Assembly (NCBI GenBank): GCA_947579665.1
Contig: OX388344.1
Location: forward strand, 13,386,346-13,450,345
Direction of reading: 5' to 3'
Length of the DNA stretch: 64,000 nucleotides
Origin: Sympetrum striolatum
Taxonomy: Eukaryota; Arthropoda; Insecta; Odonata; Libellulidae
The position numbers were made by a program, and so were the translations under genes. Positions 46,471 through 58,639 of the stretch are shown one piece after another; the stretch's first letter is position 1, and each line of letters begins with the position of its first letter. The notes beneath the pieces were generated by a model. That model saw only the letters and a program-made list of their open reading frames with translations. It was not told the origin of the DNA and did not search any database.

Positions 46471-46520
46471 ACTTGTCACCTGATGATGTAGCGACGCTTC
46501 GAAACCTAGGTCGTGTTTTT
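46471..46520 (+). ncRNA. hammerhead-ribozyme-like motif (Penelope type)
   Basis: Core strand 1 CTGATGA (46480-46486) is followed by a stem-loop (GTAGC...GCTTC with one mismatch), core strand 2 GAAAC (46501-46505), a minimal stem III (CTAG) and the cleavage triplet GTC (46510-46512). CAC (46477-46479) pairs with GTG (46513-46515) as stem I. The order and residues match minimal hammerheads known from Penelope-like retroelements, which need dimers because stem III is tiny. Activity is untested. Confidence 0.6.
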
Positions 46521-46689
46521 TTCAGATATTAAATTAGTGGTCTAGTAAAAGTTGTTACCATGAATTTTTTACAAATTAAGAAATACCACAATGTGAGCCC
46601 TGAGATGGTTTCGTTTATACTAGAAAGATTTGGTTAAGCGAGGATATTACTCAAAGCGAGATAATTCCCCCGATTGTATGATATACCGA

Positions 46690-48830
46690 AAATATGACTA
46701 TGTAGATCTAGCGGTAGAGGTTTTATAGCAGTATGGACTCATTTAATTAGTAAGCGCGATGAAAACGTAGAAAATAGCAGGAGCGAAATCATTTGGAGCT
46801 CGATTCAAAGACAAAACGGAAGTAAGATTAATATTTGTTCTTTGTGTCGTCCTCCCGATGAAAAAATATGTTGTATTGTTGATTTATCCGAGGCCTTACA
46901 GAAAAATGGCGAGAAAATAAAAGATCCAATCTTCGCCGTAGGAAGAGATTTTTACCTAACCAATATTCATTGGGATAATCTAAAATTCTCCAGCACTAGC
47001 TATGGGAAAAAAAATTCACGAAATACATCTTACTTTTTCGTTGCATGCTTTTGATCAGGTAAATATGACGAAAACTCGAACGAATCGTGTGAGGCAAGGT
47101 ATCAATTTGGATTTACTAGCCACTTCTCAACCACAAATAGTAACTAGCCTCGCTGTAGTTGACGGTACAGTCAGACCATGATGTCATAATGGCAGTGATG
47201 AAAGTAGTAGCGGTTAGACCTCTCAAGCCGGTGAGGTAAGTGTATGTAATTCGCAAAGCAATTATTTCTGAGTTTAAGGTTTTATTTCAACGAAGGCTTG
47301 GATAATTGTTTACGCTTTTCGGGTGAAAATACAGTAAATGGTAGTTGGGTAGAGTTTCTACGGATAATCAAAGTAGATTTAGTTAAATATGTTTTGTCTA
47401 AACAGTAGGTGAGACGAGGAAGAAGTTTGAATCGTTGCATAGGAGTCATTCACTCGCGATTGAGAAAACTTAAACCGTGCGGTGAGATCCATGAGCTTGG
47501 TGATCAAAACTATAGAAAGGTGCAAAAGATTTTTTTAGGAAGGATCACGAAAAGAATACCAGGAATATAGATCTCGAACCCTGTTAAAATCACTAGTTGG
47601 CGATTAGAAAAAATTTTGGTCATAAGTGCGTGAGACTCGTGGTGGTCAGTTTTCTATGCCTAGCATTATAAGCGAAGAGGGAATTGCCTTAAATAAATCG
47701 GCAGAAATAGCTAACTTACTTAACCCGTACTTCCAGAAATGTTTCTCATTAGATGATGGTCGAGTTAACGATTTTACCTCGCGCATTGATTCGGAGACGA
47801 TTTCCATAGAGATATAAGTTGATGCGAGTGGAAATTCACTGCAACAGATTGATAGGAAATTTTATCAGAAATCAATTAATGAAGGTACTGTCCCAATGTC
47901 GTGGAAGAAATTAAACGTCACTCCGGGGCCTAAGAATGATCAGATTATTATGGGTAATTTTCGTTAACTTTGAATTTCTACAAAATAATGGACAATATTA
48001 TAGCAAGCTCTATTATTCAGTTTTTTACCGTAAAGATAGGAATCATTCGGATCCAACACGGATTCCATAAAGGTAAATCTTGTAAGACGCACCTAGAGTT
48101 TTTTGTGAATGATGTAAACAAAGCGTAAGGATGTTAGATATCATCCAAAAACGTTATTTCCACGCAGCAACAAATTTCGCGACAACCCTTAGTGTTAGTA
48201 CGCCACGCAAAATATCTGAGTGTCACGTTTAGCTGTAGATTATCTTTGAAAGAACATATTAGAGATGCGATAGGAAAAGTGAATAGAATGCAAAGATTAA
48301 CTTGTAGATCGTCGAGGGGATGCTCATCGTGTTTCAAAGAAAAAAACTCATATTCCTCTTATTCAACCTAGCCAAACGAGAAAATACTGTTTCGCGATTA
48401 CACTGATTATTACTTTTATATTACAGTTCGTGTACGGCATTTGTTTGATTGGTTGTATACGATACGATTTGTACAGAATTACCATGATAAAACGGTGAGT
48501 GTTACTCAGATGATGCAGTACGCGGGATGGTAATCATTAAGAGATAGAAGACTAATTCAAAGGATAAATTTACAAAGTAAGTTCAGAGAAATTTGGTTCT
48601 CAAATGATGCAATCGATATAATGCGACCTCCCTGTTGATGTGGGCCGCTCTGATACTGCGAGGAAGATTAGAGAAATAAATGCTAGAAGGAATCGTATCA
48701 AGAATTCATTTTTTCCGCGCATGATACGCGAAAGAAATTGATTAGGAAAATAGAGAAAAGGTTCCTGTACCCCCTGCCACACGCCAAAAGGCGGATTGAA
48801 GGGTTCTTACATAGACATATTTTTATGGTG
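46690..48830 (+). pseudogene. dead LINE (endonuclease + reverse transcriptase)
   Basis: Ordered relics across three frames. An endonuclease region reads LCRPPDEKICCIVDLSEAL then GRDFYLTNIHWDN (family form GDFN.P.I.W). A connector follows (IVTSLAVVDGTV, DHDVIM-like). The reverse transcriptase start reads EEGIALNKSAEIANLLNPYF, then EGTVPMSWKKLNVTP and NFR, with the QHGF-like box near 48055. The C-terminus (NDAIDIMRPP, SFFPR-like near 48710) and 3' end CCCCCTGCCACACGCC match the truncated copy at 62690-63064. Many stops and frameshifts. Jockey/CR1-like group by motif style. Confidence 0.8.
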
Positions 48831-49120
48831 TTTTTGTGCTGTCGACATTTTAACTCAATAATCAGAATATATCGTATTTATAAAACAACATATAATTTAA
48901 GAGGAAAAATTCATCCGTCTCCGCTACGATTGGTCTTCGGTTTCCTTCAAAGTAACTGGGTTGTCCAAATTGCAGTGCTACCTCCAAAATACTTACGTTT
49001 CAATATCATCTCCTAAATCACTACTACTAATTTATTTCTTCTCACATTCACTAACAGTTAAAGGAAAGGAGGATGTTAAGAATAAGGTTTAACAAATACT
49101 TTTTTCCACAGATTTATTTG

Positions 49121-49165
49121 CAAAACGACCGGTTTCGGCACAGATCGATACCGGTTATGGATTTC
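49121..49165 (-). ncRNA. degenerate Penelope-type terminal motif
   Basis: The minus strand reads CCGGTATCGATCTGTGCCGA followed by AACCGGTCGTTTTG. The GAAACCGGTC strand is intact but the CTGATGA strand is not recognisable. Likely element-end relic. Confidence 0.35.
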
Positions 49166-52100
49166 CACACGGTAAAGCCTGCCACAATCGATTTTATTAG
49201 TTAAAGGAAAGTTTAATTAACCTTCCTTTGATTTCAAAAAAACTCTCAAAGGCACTCGAAATTAATATTTGCAATAAAAAAAAAACCTTACACCTAGTAA
49301 AATAATGACAATAAAAGAGAAAATGGCCCTATCAAAACTGGAAATCCAAATATCATTGAGGATTATTATTCATCATTATTATTCAATTATTAATTTTACA
49401 AACTAAAATCTCAAAAAGTTTTTAATTTTGCCACATAATTGTGAACATATCCTAGTTTTCTATGCATTTTAGTTTTTTCAAAGAATTTAACATCTTCTAT
49501 CATGTAGCGTGCATGAATATACCGGCCCTGAAATGTAGAAATGTTTTCGCTCTTTTTACTGTCAAAATCCTGGTTGCGCCCCTGCGACAAAGCAATCATT
49601 CATTATCATCTATATATTCATGTCCACATTCGATAGAATCCGTAGATTCTTACACATAGATGATTATGAAAGAATGTCAGCTCCGCCATAGACCTTCATC
49701 CCCGTAATATTACTCAATTTTCATGTTTTTAAGAGAAGGAGACTATTTAATATAATTTAGAGCAAGTGGAAAAATATTTATATGTATTCGTATTTCTCTC
49801 AGACTCGGTAACAGTGTGCACATATGCACTATGATTAATAATCTAGAATTATATTGGAATCAAGAAAAATATAGGATGATTAGTAATATATCCATTGTCC
49901 TTCATTCTCCTCTATATGATTCAGCCTCATAGACATAGAGTTATCCACTTCTTCATTGGAATTCGCTCCAGGTGAGAAGATCTAATAACCGACGGAAGCT
50001 CTTCGAAAGCTTTATCGGTTCAGAACCAAAAGACGAAGTAATTGAAATTTTAGTGCAACTAAAGACCTAATCGCGAACTCTGAGAAGCATTGACAAAACG
50101 TTACAGGGAGGTAATCACAAAACATTATAACTTTTGGTCGCTTTTTTCCCCTGACAATAAGAGAGGCTGGTAGAGTAGATTACGTGATGATGGTTTATTA
50201 CAACCCCTACCATACCCATCTGGCAGCTCGCTAGGTATATATATAAATCTAAATGTATATAATTGGTTTGGAACTACCGCAGAAAATTGGAAAGTGTGAA
50301 CCCGCAAATTGTCCTGGTTGTAGACAAACAATGAATAATAATATGCATAAGAATGTCAATAGTTCTCAATGCTTTTTTTTAAGCGTAAAAATGAAAAAGA
50401 TTCGCTTGCGCGGTGCGCTGGTTGTCCGTCTATCGACGTGAAGACATAAATGAAGAAATAGTGGCCAATAAGCCTAAGTAAGCCAGAGCTCCTTGCCTTA
50501 CGACCGGTTTGTTGTTGCGAGTGACGCATAGGCTTTCGAAAATCCGCTGCACTGAAAGCGAAAGGTTCATCGTGCTTCCAGAAATCAGGAGGCCCTGTCA
50601 AATACCTCTAATTGTGGAAAATAAGTCAAAGGACATTGTCTTTCAGCGAACGACCTCGAATCCTTCGTAGAAGAGGAATTTCCACCGACACACGAAACAT
50701 GTTCTTGACCGACAATTGATGATGAATTGGTTCCGAATGTTTCATATCCAATGGTTATTTTTCCATAATGAATTGCATCTCTCTGGTAAATATATATATT
50801 CATCACAGGGGCGTATAAATATATGTGGAAATCATATCTTACATTCGTTCATTTCCCGAACAAGAGAAGTTTAAGATAAAAAACTCATTTAACTTAAGCG
50901 GAATTCGAGCTCGTGCCCTTCCTATGCCAATAATTTGTGTCAGACAGCTGCAAAATCACCTCTTAATTAGCAACTAGTTATATTTATGACACTTCCAAAC
51001 AATCTGAGAAGTCCATTTTAGCAGCTCATTAATAATTTTATTATGGCAGCATAATCCTGGATAATTAACTTAATAAAGTCAGACGTTCATAAAATACGTA
51101 TCAGTACTAAAAACTTGGGTTGTTTATTAGGAAGTCTTTGTTTACTAAAATACGCTAATATAATAATATTATTTGGGAATATTTTTACGAGTACAATAAC
51201 ATTTCATTTCCTTAGCACCATGGTGAGGAAGGAGCTTTGAATTAGCCAGAGGATAGTTTCTACTGGGCGATTGTAAAATGAGGGTCCTGAGTCTAGCTAA
51301 ATAGGCACGAAAAGGAAAAATATACCTGGCACCTACAATACTTGCTTTGGAAGTGCTCGACATATGGTTAAAGCTTTTCCACGCGAGATAATGCATTTCA
51401 ACGTTTGTTTTGTATTGGCTCCTGCAATACTTTGAAGGGATCAACTTGTGGTTAAAGACTTTCCTCGCGAATTATCAAAGCCTTAATGCATTTCTTTGTG
51501 AATTTCTCCGCGCGAAGGCAACACAATTGACTAATGACCAAGGTCACCGAGCTCCCTGTTACAAAATGTAAGACAAGTCCGATATATGCGCAGAAATTGT
51601 TCGGTTTTTATGAAATCATGTTTTTTTAACTTTGGAATTGGTATTTTTTCTTTTAACTCCGGACGGACAATGATTTCATGTATTCTAGGTGACAAATAGT
51701 GTATATAAATTTATATTACGAATTTCCTTCGTCTGCATGATTAAGTTGGCGAAAAATTATATTCCGTAGACAAAATACAAATTTTACATTGTGCCATAGT
51801 TAGTAACTCAGTAATCGCTCTAACGACTTATCGAATTGTAATTGCTGAATTGAAAACATAAGAATTGTAATCAAAAATCCTCCTCGGAATGTTTATCACA
51901 AATTATGAATATCCTATGTTTGAACTGGACGTTTGAAGAATTGCATTTACATTAATATCCAGCAGGCAGCCGTAAGACGTATGCTCGAGTGAGAAACCAA
52001 ACTACCAAAATAACGCCTTATTAGCGCACAAATTATCCAGAAAAATAGACCATTATAGGCCATCTGTTCTCGCTATAATCTCGCAAAACATCATTTTCCT

Positions 52101-52330
52101 CTAGACTCCAAAATTCTCGTTCTCTAAAGGTGAGAATCGCCACATCGCGTATTCCTACTCCAATACCACTTATTCCTTATTGCTACACATTATGAAAACC
52201 GAATAGTATTCTTCACATTATTAAGAATTAAATTTAAATTATTGTCCATGTATCTTATTGCATTTAAGATTGAAATTGGAATAAATATATATTTAACCTA
52301 TCGTTCTATAAATACGATAACTATCTGTGA
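49166..52330. other. interior of the 7.9-kb insertion, no firm gene
   Basis: Open frames without ATG or splice proof include 49965-50069 (plus; SNNRRKLFESFIGSEPKDEV) and 50356-50566 (minus; after acceptor CCTTTCGCTTTCAG at 50554, reading DFRKPMRHSQQQTGRKARSS). A diverged direct duplication of about 100 bp lies at 51329-51510 ('ggc.cct.caatactt...gtggttaaag.cttt.c.cgcgA'). 50400-50440 is CpG-rich. Confidence 0.35.
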
Positions 52331-52563
52331 AAGAGAAACGCCGAAATAAACATGACCAACTCGGGGAGAGATCGCGCGAAGGTTCTAAGAAGAGTTCGGA
52401 AGAGAGGAAATTTGTGTATGTTCTAGGCTCCGAATCAAATATTACCGCTTTTCGAGGCTTTCCTCGGTGTTGCCAGTCAGTCACAGAAAACAGAATTCCA
52501 AATAGTTTCTGTGAAAGCCACTGAAGCGCTCGCAAAGTGTTGCGATAATTTTTTCCGCCACTG

Positions 52564-52830
52564 TACTTTGTGAGCGCTCTGGGCTCTATGGGCGAAAGGC
52601 CAATTTCATCGTTTTTCATCGATCATGTCCCGAAAAACATTATTTATAATGTTTTTGGCGTCAAAGACAATAATATATATATTAATCACTCATCTTCCAA
52701 GTTTAGATGGAATATAGAGTTCGAAATTACTGTCGTAGATAAATATTTACATCTTATACATGGAGAAAGTAATGTGCTGGCCAGATCAGATTTTTTCTCT
52801 GGACTGGAGGAGGTCGCTGCTGAATCGTTA
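52564..52830 (-). repeat. dispersed repeat, right piece split by the 44699 element
   Basis: Inverse match to 61990-62210: 'gtcccgaaaaacattatttata', 'aatcactcatcttccaagttta', 'gtgctggccaga'. Completes the piece at 44536-44698. Confidence 0.8.
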
Positions 52831-53526
52831 CCCTTTTCAGAATAAACGATTGCTTGTTAATATTGCTGCTATCTCTTTTTTCTACCAAGCAATAACCACA
52901 TCTGCACCAAACATTGATAAAATCCGTGATATTTGATTGAAAATCAGTGATAATCGCTACGAATTCGATACTGTAACGGCGTTATGCCCATATTATTATT
53001 TCCTTTTTCTTGTGCATAATTTTGTGAGGCGAACATTTCAGATTCAGGATTTTATTTCAGATTCTCCTTCAGAAAGCTTCAAAGAACATTTTGGTATAAA
53101 TAACTCCGCGTACATCACTTGATCACTACTAATTTCCTCACTTTAGGCGGAAATTTTCCGTAAAATAATGGTTCGCCATTTTGTTGTATAAATAATGCAA
53201 ATATTCAACTGTGATCATTCAAACCCAATATTATGAAGCATAAAGATGAGGTTTATCATACTGGATCGTTTTTTACCCTATGATTTAGCTCATTTTGGTT
53301 CAGGATTGGCCTGAAATTGAAGAATTTTGCGAAAATCGAGGACCGGAAGTTTTCGTAAAATTTGGTAAATTTGACCCCCTGTTGAATTGTAACTCGTGGG
53401 AACCAACGCAAATGATTTCACAATTATACGCAAAAATTATTCAAGAACAACTTTGCGAAGTTTCAAAGTCCGGACTCAAAACAAAGCACTTTTTTATTTT
53501 TGGCCAGCTTTTTTCGATTCTGGCCC

Positions 53527-53979
53527 ACTGTGCGGCGGCCGGTTCGGATAACGAAAATTTCGGATAAACCGAAGTCCCGCGTGAAACACCCCGAATTGCG
53601 TCAATACCGCGAAATATGATCGTAAAACGTCCGTACGTAGAATGCTATTGATACGGTTTTGAGTAAGCCTGCATGTTTTTGACTGAAAAATTTGTGTTGA
53701 CTTGTTATAGAGGCGCCATAGTATGATTGAAAACTCAAAGTTTTTAAATGCTGAATAACAAAGCAATTTTGCGTTTTTACAGAAAAACTGCGTCAGCGTC
53801 AGCGTGATCCGCGTAATTTATGTGGTTGATAGAGTGTGTACATATATGAAGAGGTGTCACGAGCAAATAAGTAATGGGTCGCAATGGTATTCGGTTGGTG
53901 GGGTGGGTGCATGCGGAAACGTTTGTTCGGATAAAGCGGATTTCGGATAAACGCGATTCGGATAAACGGGAGTTTACTG
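53527..53979 (+). mobile_element. pogo/Tigger-like remnant
   Basis: The interior matches the MITE at 23913-24124 from GCGGCGGCCGGTTCGG onward. The right end is intact (GATAAACGGGAGTTTACTG followed by TA at 53980). The left terminal repeat is lost. About 230 bp of extra interior sequence (53680-53915) suggests a piece of a longer parent element. Confidence 0.7.
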
Positions 53980-54390
53980 TATATTAAAAAGGAAGAAATT
54001 TCCAGAAATAGGATGATATTAAGAATGAAAAAGAACTGAATAAATATCTCGATTCATAATACTCTGCTCATGATTGATTGCAGTTTCCAGTGCATTGGGC
54101 GCAACATCTTCACATTCTAATCTTCCAACTGACCGCCATATGGAATTTCCGGTGTTCGGCCCAGTGTCAAAGCAATCTCTCGTCATGTTGCTTCAATGAA
54201 AATAGTTAGATAACGTAAATATTTCGATCATCGTTTATCAAATATCTTTTCTCATTGTGTTGCGTTAATAAATCCATAATGATATGAGCAAAGTTTTGCG
54301 AATAAGGATGAATATTTTCTGCAACATGATAGGTAAGGAATTTTAGTAGTATTGTTGAAAGTGCTTCAACATCATAGGTCCTTTCGCACA

Positions 54391-54466
54391 TTGGCTCCCA
54401 CCGGGAATCGAACCCGGGACCGCTTTAACCAAAGGCAAACGCGGTGTCCACATGACTATCCTTGAG
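54391..54466 (-). mobile_element. tRNA-derived SINE head (minus strand)
   Basis: The minus strand has GGATAGTCATGTGGACACCG, then a perfect B box GGGTTCGATTCCCGG and GGGAGCCAA. Second copy of the family at 26956-27027; this one has the better B box. Confidence 0.7.
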
Positions 54467-56848
54467 CAGGTAAGGAATTCTAGGATGGCTCAGCATATTG
54501 TATTTACCATAATGTATCAACACTTGTTTTATCATCATATTCCCGAACTGATTTAAATTTTACGTTTTATCTTTTATGCGAACTTTTCAGATTCTAGTAT
54601 AGAAAATTTCTTTCGTGAAAATCAGCTGTTTTCTGGCAGAAAGATGTAATTAATTCTTAACCAACTCTGTCAAATACACACATTAGGTTTAACCATAGAC
54701 CCTATTTTTTTTTTCTCCCAAAAAAAAACAGTAGGGCAACGCTATTTTACCTAGGGCAGGTCTTAATTTGTAGCTAGAACCATTTCAATTTGTTTGCAGC
54801 CAACTTTAAGGTCGTAAATTCTAAAGTCCTCCAAATTTATAAGCGATTTAGATCTTTAGTCTCCTCTTTCTTTAAAACCGCTTGTACTGATTCCTTGTAT
54901 GTAATTGCAACGATATCCCTTTGACTATTCTGTTACTTGTAAAGGCCATTGCGTTACCTATCTGAAGAAGACCCAACAAAATCTTGCGTTTTAATGCTAG
55001 GCATAGCCCTGGGTTCACTTTCCTCCTCTCCTAAAGATAAAGGCCTTGGTTTCCTACAATATCTTGGGTCCGAGGAAGCACCTTGCGAGACCCACTATTC
55101 CCTCTACTAGGGTTACCTGTCCTTGTCTATTCCTTATCGACGCCTCGAAGTCTCAGGTTGAACACCCCATCGCCCAAGTGACATCTAACTTCCTTGAGTG
55201 TCCTCACACCTTTCTTTGAGTCCCCTAAAATAGTTCCATGTCTTTGCACCCTCTTTCAACTCATGCATTGAATTTAAAAAGCCCGTCTTCCTCCACTCCT
55301 AATCTATATTCCATTCCATAGGACTCTTTCGGCAATGTATGCGCGGTGACCGGGCGACAGCTCATCGCGCGATATCTTTATTATTTATTTACCCAAAGAG
55401 AACATTAAAGTTCCATCGGGCAAAATTATTTTGGTAGGATTAGGTATCAAGAATCCATTTACAAATTCATTTCAAATTTTATGGTTCAGAAAATTTATAA
55501 ATCAGCAAGACTAATTGACCATCAACAATGATTGGAATATAAATAAGTGTTTTTCTCGCCAGTTTAAATCAGATTAATCTTGGAACTGCTGGAAGGATAA
55601 ACTAGGGTTTACTTTTGTATCAGCTATCTTCATCCAATAGGTAATTCTTTATAAAATATAAAAATTTCAATGCAAAACAGTGCAGAATGAATAAATTGAA
55701 AAAAATGACAAATCTTCATCCACAAAGATGTTAGAAGAAATTCTCTATGCTTACTGATATGTTCAACTTTCGATAAGAGCTTAGTTAATTCTGAGGAGGG
55801 TACTCCCACATTCATGAACTTTCAGATTTGGAAATATTTCATCAAACAGCTGGTCAATCTAGTTAGGTAGTCAGAGGATATTCACGTAAATGTCTCATGG
55901 AATGAACATTAATATATAGTATAGTATTCAAGATTAAGTCACGTTAAATTTCAGTATCCTTCCGATAATACACCAATTTCCAATCAACGAATGATCTCTA
56001 ATGTAAGTTTCATAATTGAAAGGGAAGACCACCAGAAGAGCTTGTAAAAATTTGTTTGTATTGCCAAAAACGTTTCCTTTTTTAAAGAAATGATAATGAT
56101 AACTACAAGAGTTAAATATATTTAACGGAAGAAATATTATAAAGAATTATGTATTAAAATAATTCGTTTGATATTCCTATTTATGCCACAGAACATTGTT
56201 TTAGTCAATTATATGATTGTATTTTTTCCTCAACAAACACATAATGACAAAAATTAAAGGTGACAAAAACTGTACATCCTTGAATAAGTTTCCATGGTAG
56301 CATTTTAAAGTTACTATTGTCCTGAAAACTAATTTGGTATTCTTAAATACAGTAACACCTGTCTTAAGCAGAACCTGTTGAATGCAGAGACAATCCGTAC
56401 CTAGAAGGTCAGGATTGCTTTATTAATAATATGAAGGTGTGTGCGTTCTCAAGTGGAAAAACAGGCGTGTTGTCCTTATGATCAGCTCTGAGTTTGGTAG
56501 CCGATTTATCGAGGTGCTAAACAGAAGAGAGAGGAGATTTTAAACCTTTAATTCATTAACAGCCGTGTTCCAATATTTCTTTCCTTACATATATCTGCAT
56601 GGTAAAATTGAAAAATAGCACATTTCCGATAGGATAATCCCTGTTTTCCCGATGAATATTTTTACAAGTTATTGCATAATGCGCGATTTGTTGTCACATT
56701 CTGTCGATCGATTTCAAGAGAATCGTTTCAACAAAAATCAGGTCGCCACGTTGCGCAAGATACGCGGGCGACGAGTACTTTGATGCTTTTCTCCTTCGCT
56801 TGAATCTCCCTGAATGATTGGATTCAAGACTCCAGACAGCTGCTACAG
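54467..56848. other. noncoding, with pyrimidine-rich block 54860-55320
   Basis: The block (C/T-rich on plus) shows broken minus-strand frames (MELF, then HSRKLDVTWAMGCST, DFEASIRNRQGQVTLVEGIV) separated by stops, typical of a decayed mobile element, but not assigned. The remaining sequence is AT-rich without gene signals. Confidence 0.35.
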
Positions 56849-57133
56849 TTCCCACTTTTGAAGCGGTTCATTACCATTCCATCGCGGACATCTTTTTGCA
56901 TTCGCGGATGGAGTCAACGATCCTCGTTAATCTTATTGCCGTTCGGTCGCCCACTGAACCCGGTGCATCCGGAGGAGCACACCATCTCCAGAGTGTACGA
57001 ACCCTCAAGTGAAGACACGGGCAGCATACTCCAAAGTGGATTGCACCCGCAGATAAAGAGAGCCGATATTGTTATAAAATCAGAACCAACTTCCCGTAAA
57101 AAGCATACTGAGTCATCCTGCTATGCTGAATAA
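56849..57133 (+). CDS. terminal exon, unrecognised protein, 94 residues
   Basis: After an AG at 56847-56848 (GCTGCTACAG) a phase-0 frame runs 94 codons to TAA. It starts FPLLKRFITIPSRTSFCIRG, continues LPFGRPLNPVHPEEHTISRV, then YEPSSEDTGSILQSG, IKRADIVIKSEPTSRKKHTE, and ends SSCYAE. AATAAA overlaps the stop (57129-57134), as expected for a last exon. GC content and residue use contrast with the AT-rich flanks. The tail is polar, charged and Ser/Thr-rich, resembling a cytosolic or regulatory C-terminus. The first ~25 residues are less certain because the acceptor's pyrimidine tract is modest. No family recognised. Confidence 0.6.
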   Translation, partial: FPLLKRFITIPSRTSFCIRGWSQRSSLILLPFGRPLNPVHPEEHTISRVYEPSSEDTGSILQSGLHPQIKRADIVIKSEPTSRKKHTESSCYAE

Positions 57134-57960
57134 AAGAATAGGAAGTATTGTAGCATTAAAGTAGCACACGAAGATACAATGTCCCTCTTACTCTATCATA
57201 AATGGAAAGTTTACTAACGTAAAAGATGTTACATATAAAATATTAGTTAAGTGGATACACTGAAGAGAAGTGAGATAGAGTAAGTATTCATCGAATTTAT
57301 CTCATTAGCACTCCGGGGTTTTACGGCGAAGAGAGACAGAAAATAACCACCGATAAATTTTTATTTAACCTCAACCTTGTAGCAAAGTTGTACCTACCTG
57401 TAAACGAAATAACTTAAGCAAATGGTTTAAGCAATCTATAGCTCATTTTTCGACGTACATTAGCATCGTGTTCAATGACTGAATAAGATCAAGCGTCACT
57501 TATACTTTGGCGAGAATTAAGTACAAGGGAAAAGACAGTGGAAGACAAAGTCGAAAACATTTATTGGGGAAGTTATTGAACAGTTTATTGGCGTTGCTGA
57601 TAAGAACACGGGTTATATATCCTGCATCAATTAGGAAGTGTTCAAAAGTAAATTAACTTGGATGTGTCATAATAAAATTGATAATGTCAGTTCCATTAAG
57701 AATCGTTCCTAATAACGATTCACATAAACTGAAAGTTTATGCAAAGTGAAGTGATGAATATTGAAAATTTTCCATACCATGTATTTTGTTAATACATAAA
57801 TGATTCCCCTAGACACATGAGTATAGCTTCTGCCAATACTAACGCCTTTCAGATAGAGATATGCTCTTCTTTTTATCTTTAACTGTATGAAAATAAACTA
57901 ATAATGAAGAATAGCTGTCAAACTACATGTACAATAGCTTTAAAAATGTATAAATGGTAT
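57134..57960. other. noncoding, no supported gene
   Basis: AT-rich. A frame without ATG at about 57488-57654 (plus) is open for ~58 codons but has no splice or promoter signs. Confidence 0.4.
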
Positions 57961-57964
57961 ATAA

Positions 57965-58390
57965 TCTATAATATAAAAAAGAGTGTGGGTGTGTGTGCAT
58001 GTTCGCTAAAACCTCGAGAACCGAGAGTCGCAAAACTTTGAAATTTTCTGCATTATTAAAAGTCGACCCCGCGCAGAGTATAGGCTAATTTTTATTTCCC
58101 TAAAGTCCATGGTTCGAACCCGGAAGGGTCAAAACCTTTCCATAGGAAATTAAACGTAGAGGTAATTTTTTTTCGTTATAGAGTTAATTTCTTTTACAAA
58201 ATTAAATTTGAAATAATGGTCCTAGAAAGTAGAATCAAGTACCAAATGAAGGAAAATAGAATAAGATTTCTTAATTTGGTCGTAGAATATCGTTTTCGAT
58301 TCGAAAGTGTGCACATTTTGATTGAGTACATGAATATATTATCGAAATTTTGATATTATAAACAACCCATCCTCATGACAATCAATCCGA
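57965..58390 (+). repeat. dispersed repeat copy with B-box-like core
   Basis: Aligns with 43600-44040 and 39690-40010. Contains ATGGTTCGAACCCGG at 58110-58124, a perfect B box, where the other copies have eroded versions. Confidence 0.6.
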
Positions 58391-58542
58391 TTCTTGATTT
58401 CGAGCTCATGCGTAATTCCGTAAGAAGACATGGAAAATGAATGCCCAGATACAATCAATGTTGTAAGATATCTTTTATATATATTTCCTTTTTCGGATTC
58501 ATTCATATCTATTATATATATATGCTTCTCCGGATTAATTCA

Positions 58543-58573
58543 TATATATAGATATATAGATAGATAGATAGGA
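58543..58573. repeat. TAGA/ATAG microsatellite
   Basis: Tandem ATAGATAG-type units after an AT-dinucleotide stretch. Confidence 0.8.
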
Positions 58574-58639
58574 TACTAATTCACAGGCTGAACCAAAAGC
58601 GTCATCGACTTGATATTTTTACGACGTATTGGCCATAAC

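Larger units (their letters stand above)
44699..52563. mobile_element. 7.9-kb insertion with Tc1/mariner-like termini
   Basis: Left end CAGTGGGGGAAACAATTATC and right end (inverse) CAGTGGCGGAAAAAATTATC share 24 of 27 bases to GCAACAC. Weaker inverted similarity continues about 200 bp (ACCTTCGCG at 44891 and 52372). A TA dinucleotide flanks each end (44697-44698, 52564-52565), and the host repeat is split exactly there. These are hallmarks of Tc1/mariner integration, but the element is far longer than a usual 1.3-2.5-kb member. No transposase with DDE/D motifs was found; internal sequence includes a dead LINE and a hammerhead motif, so it has grown by nested insertions or captured DNA. Confidence 0.75.

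Noticed and set aside
47235..47245. Consensus AG/GTAAGT donor
   Set aside because: It falls inside the decayed LINE with no coding exon before it; chance match.
52293..52619. 108-codon minus-strand frame
   Set aside because: It spans the right terminal repeat of the 7.9-kb insertion and runs into the split host repeat, so it cannot be one old gene.
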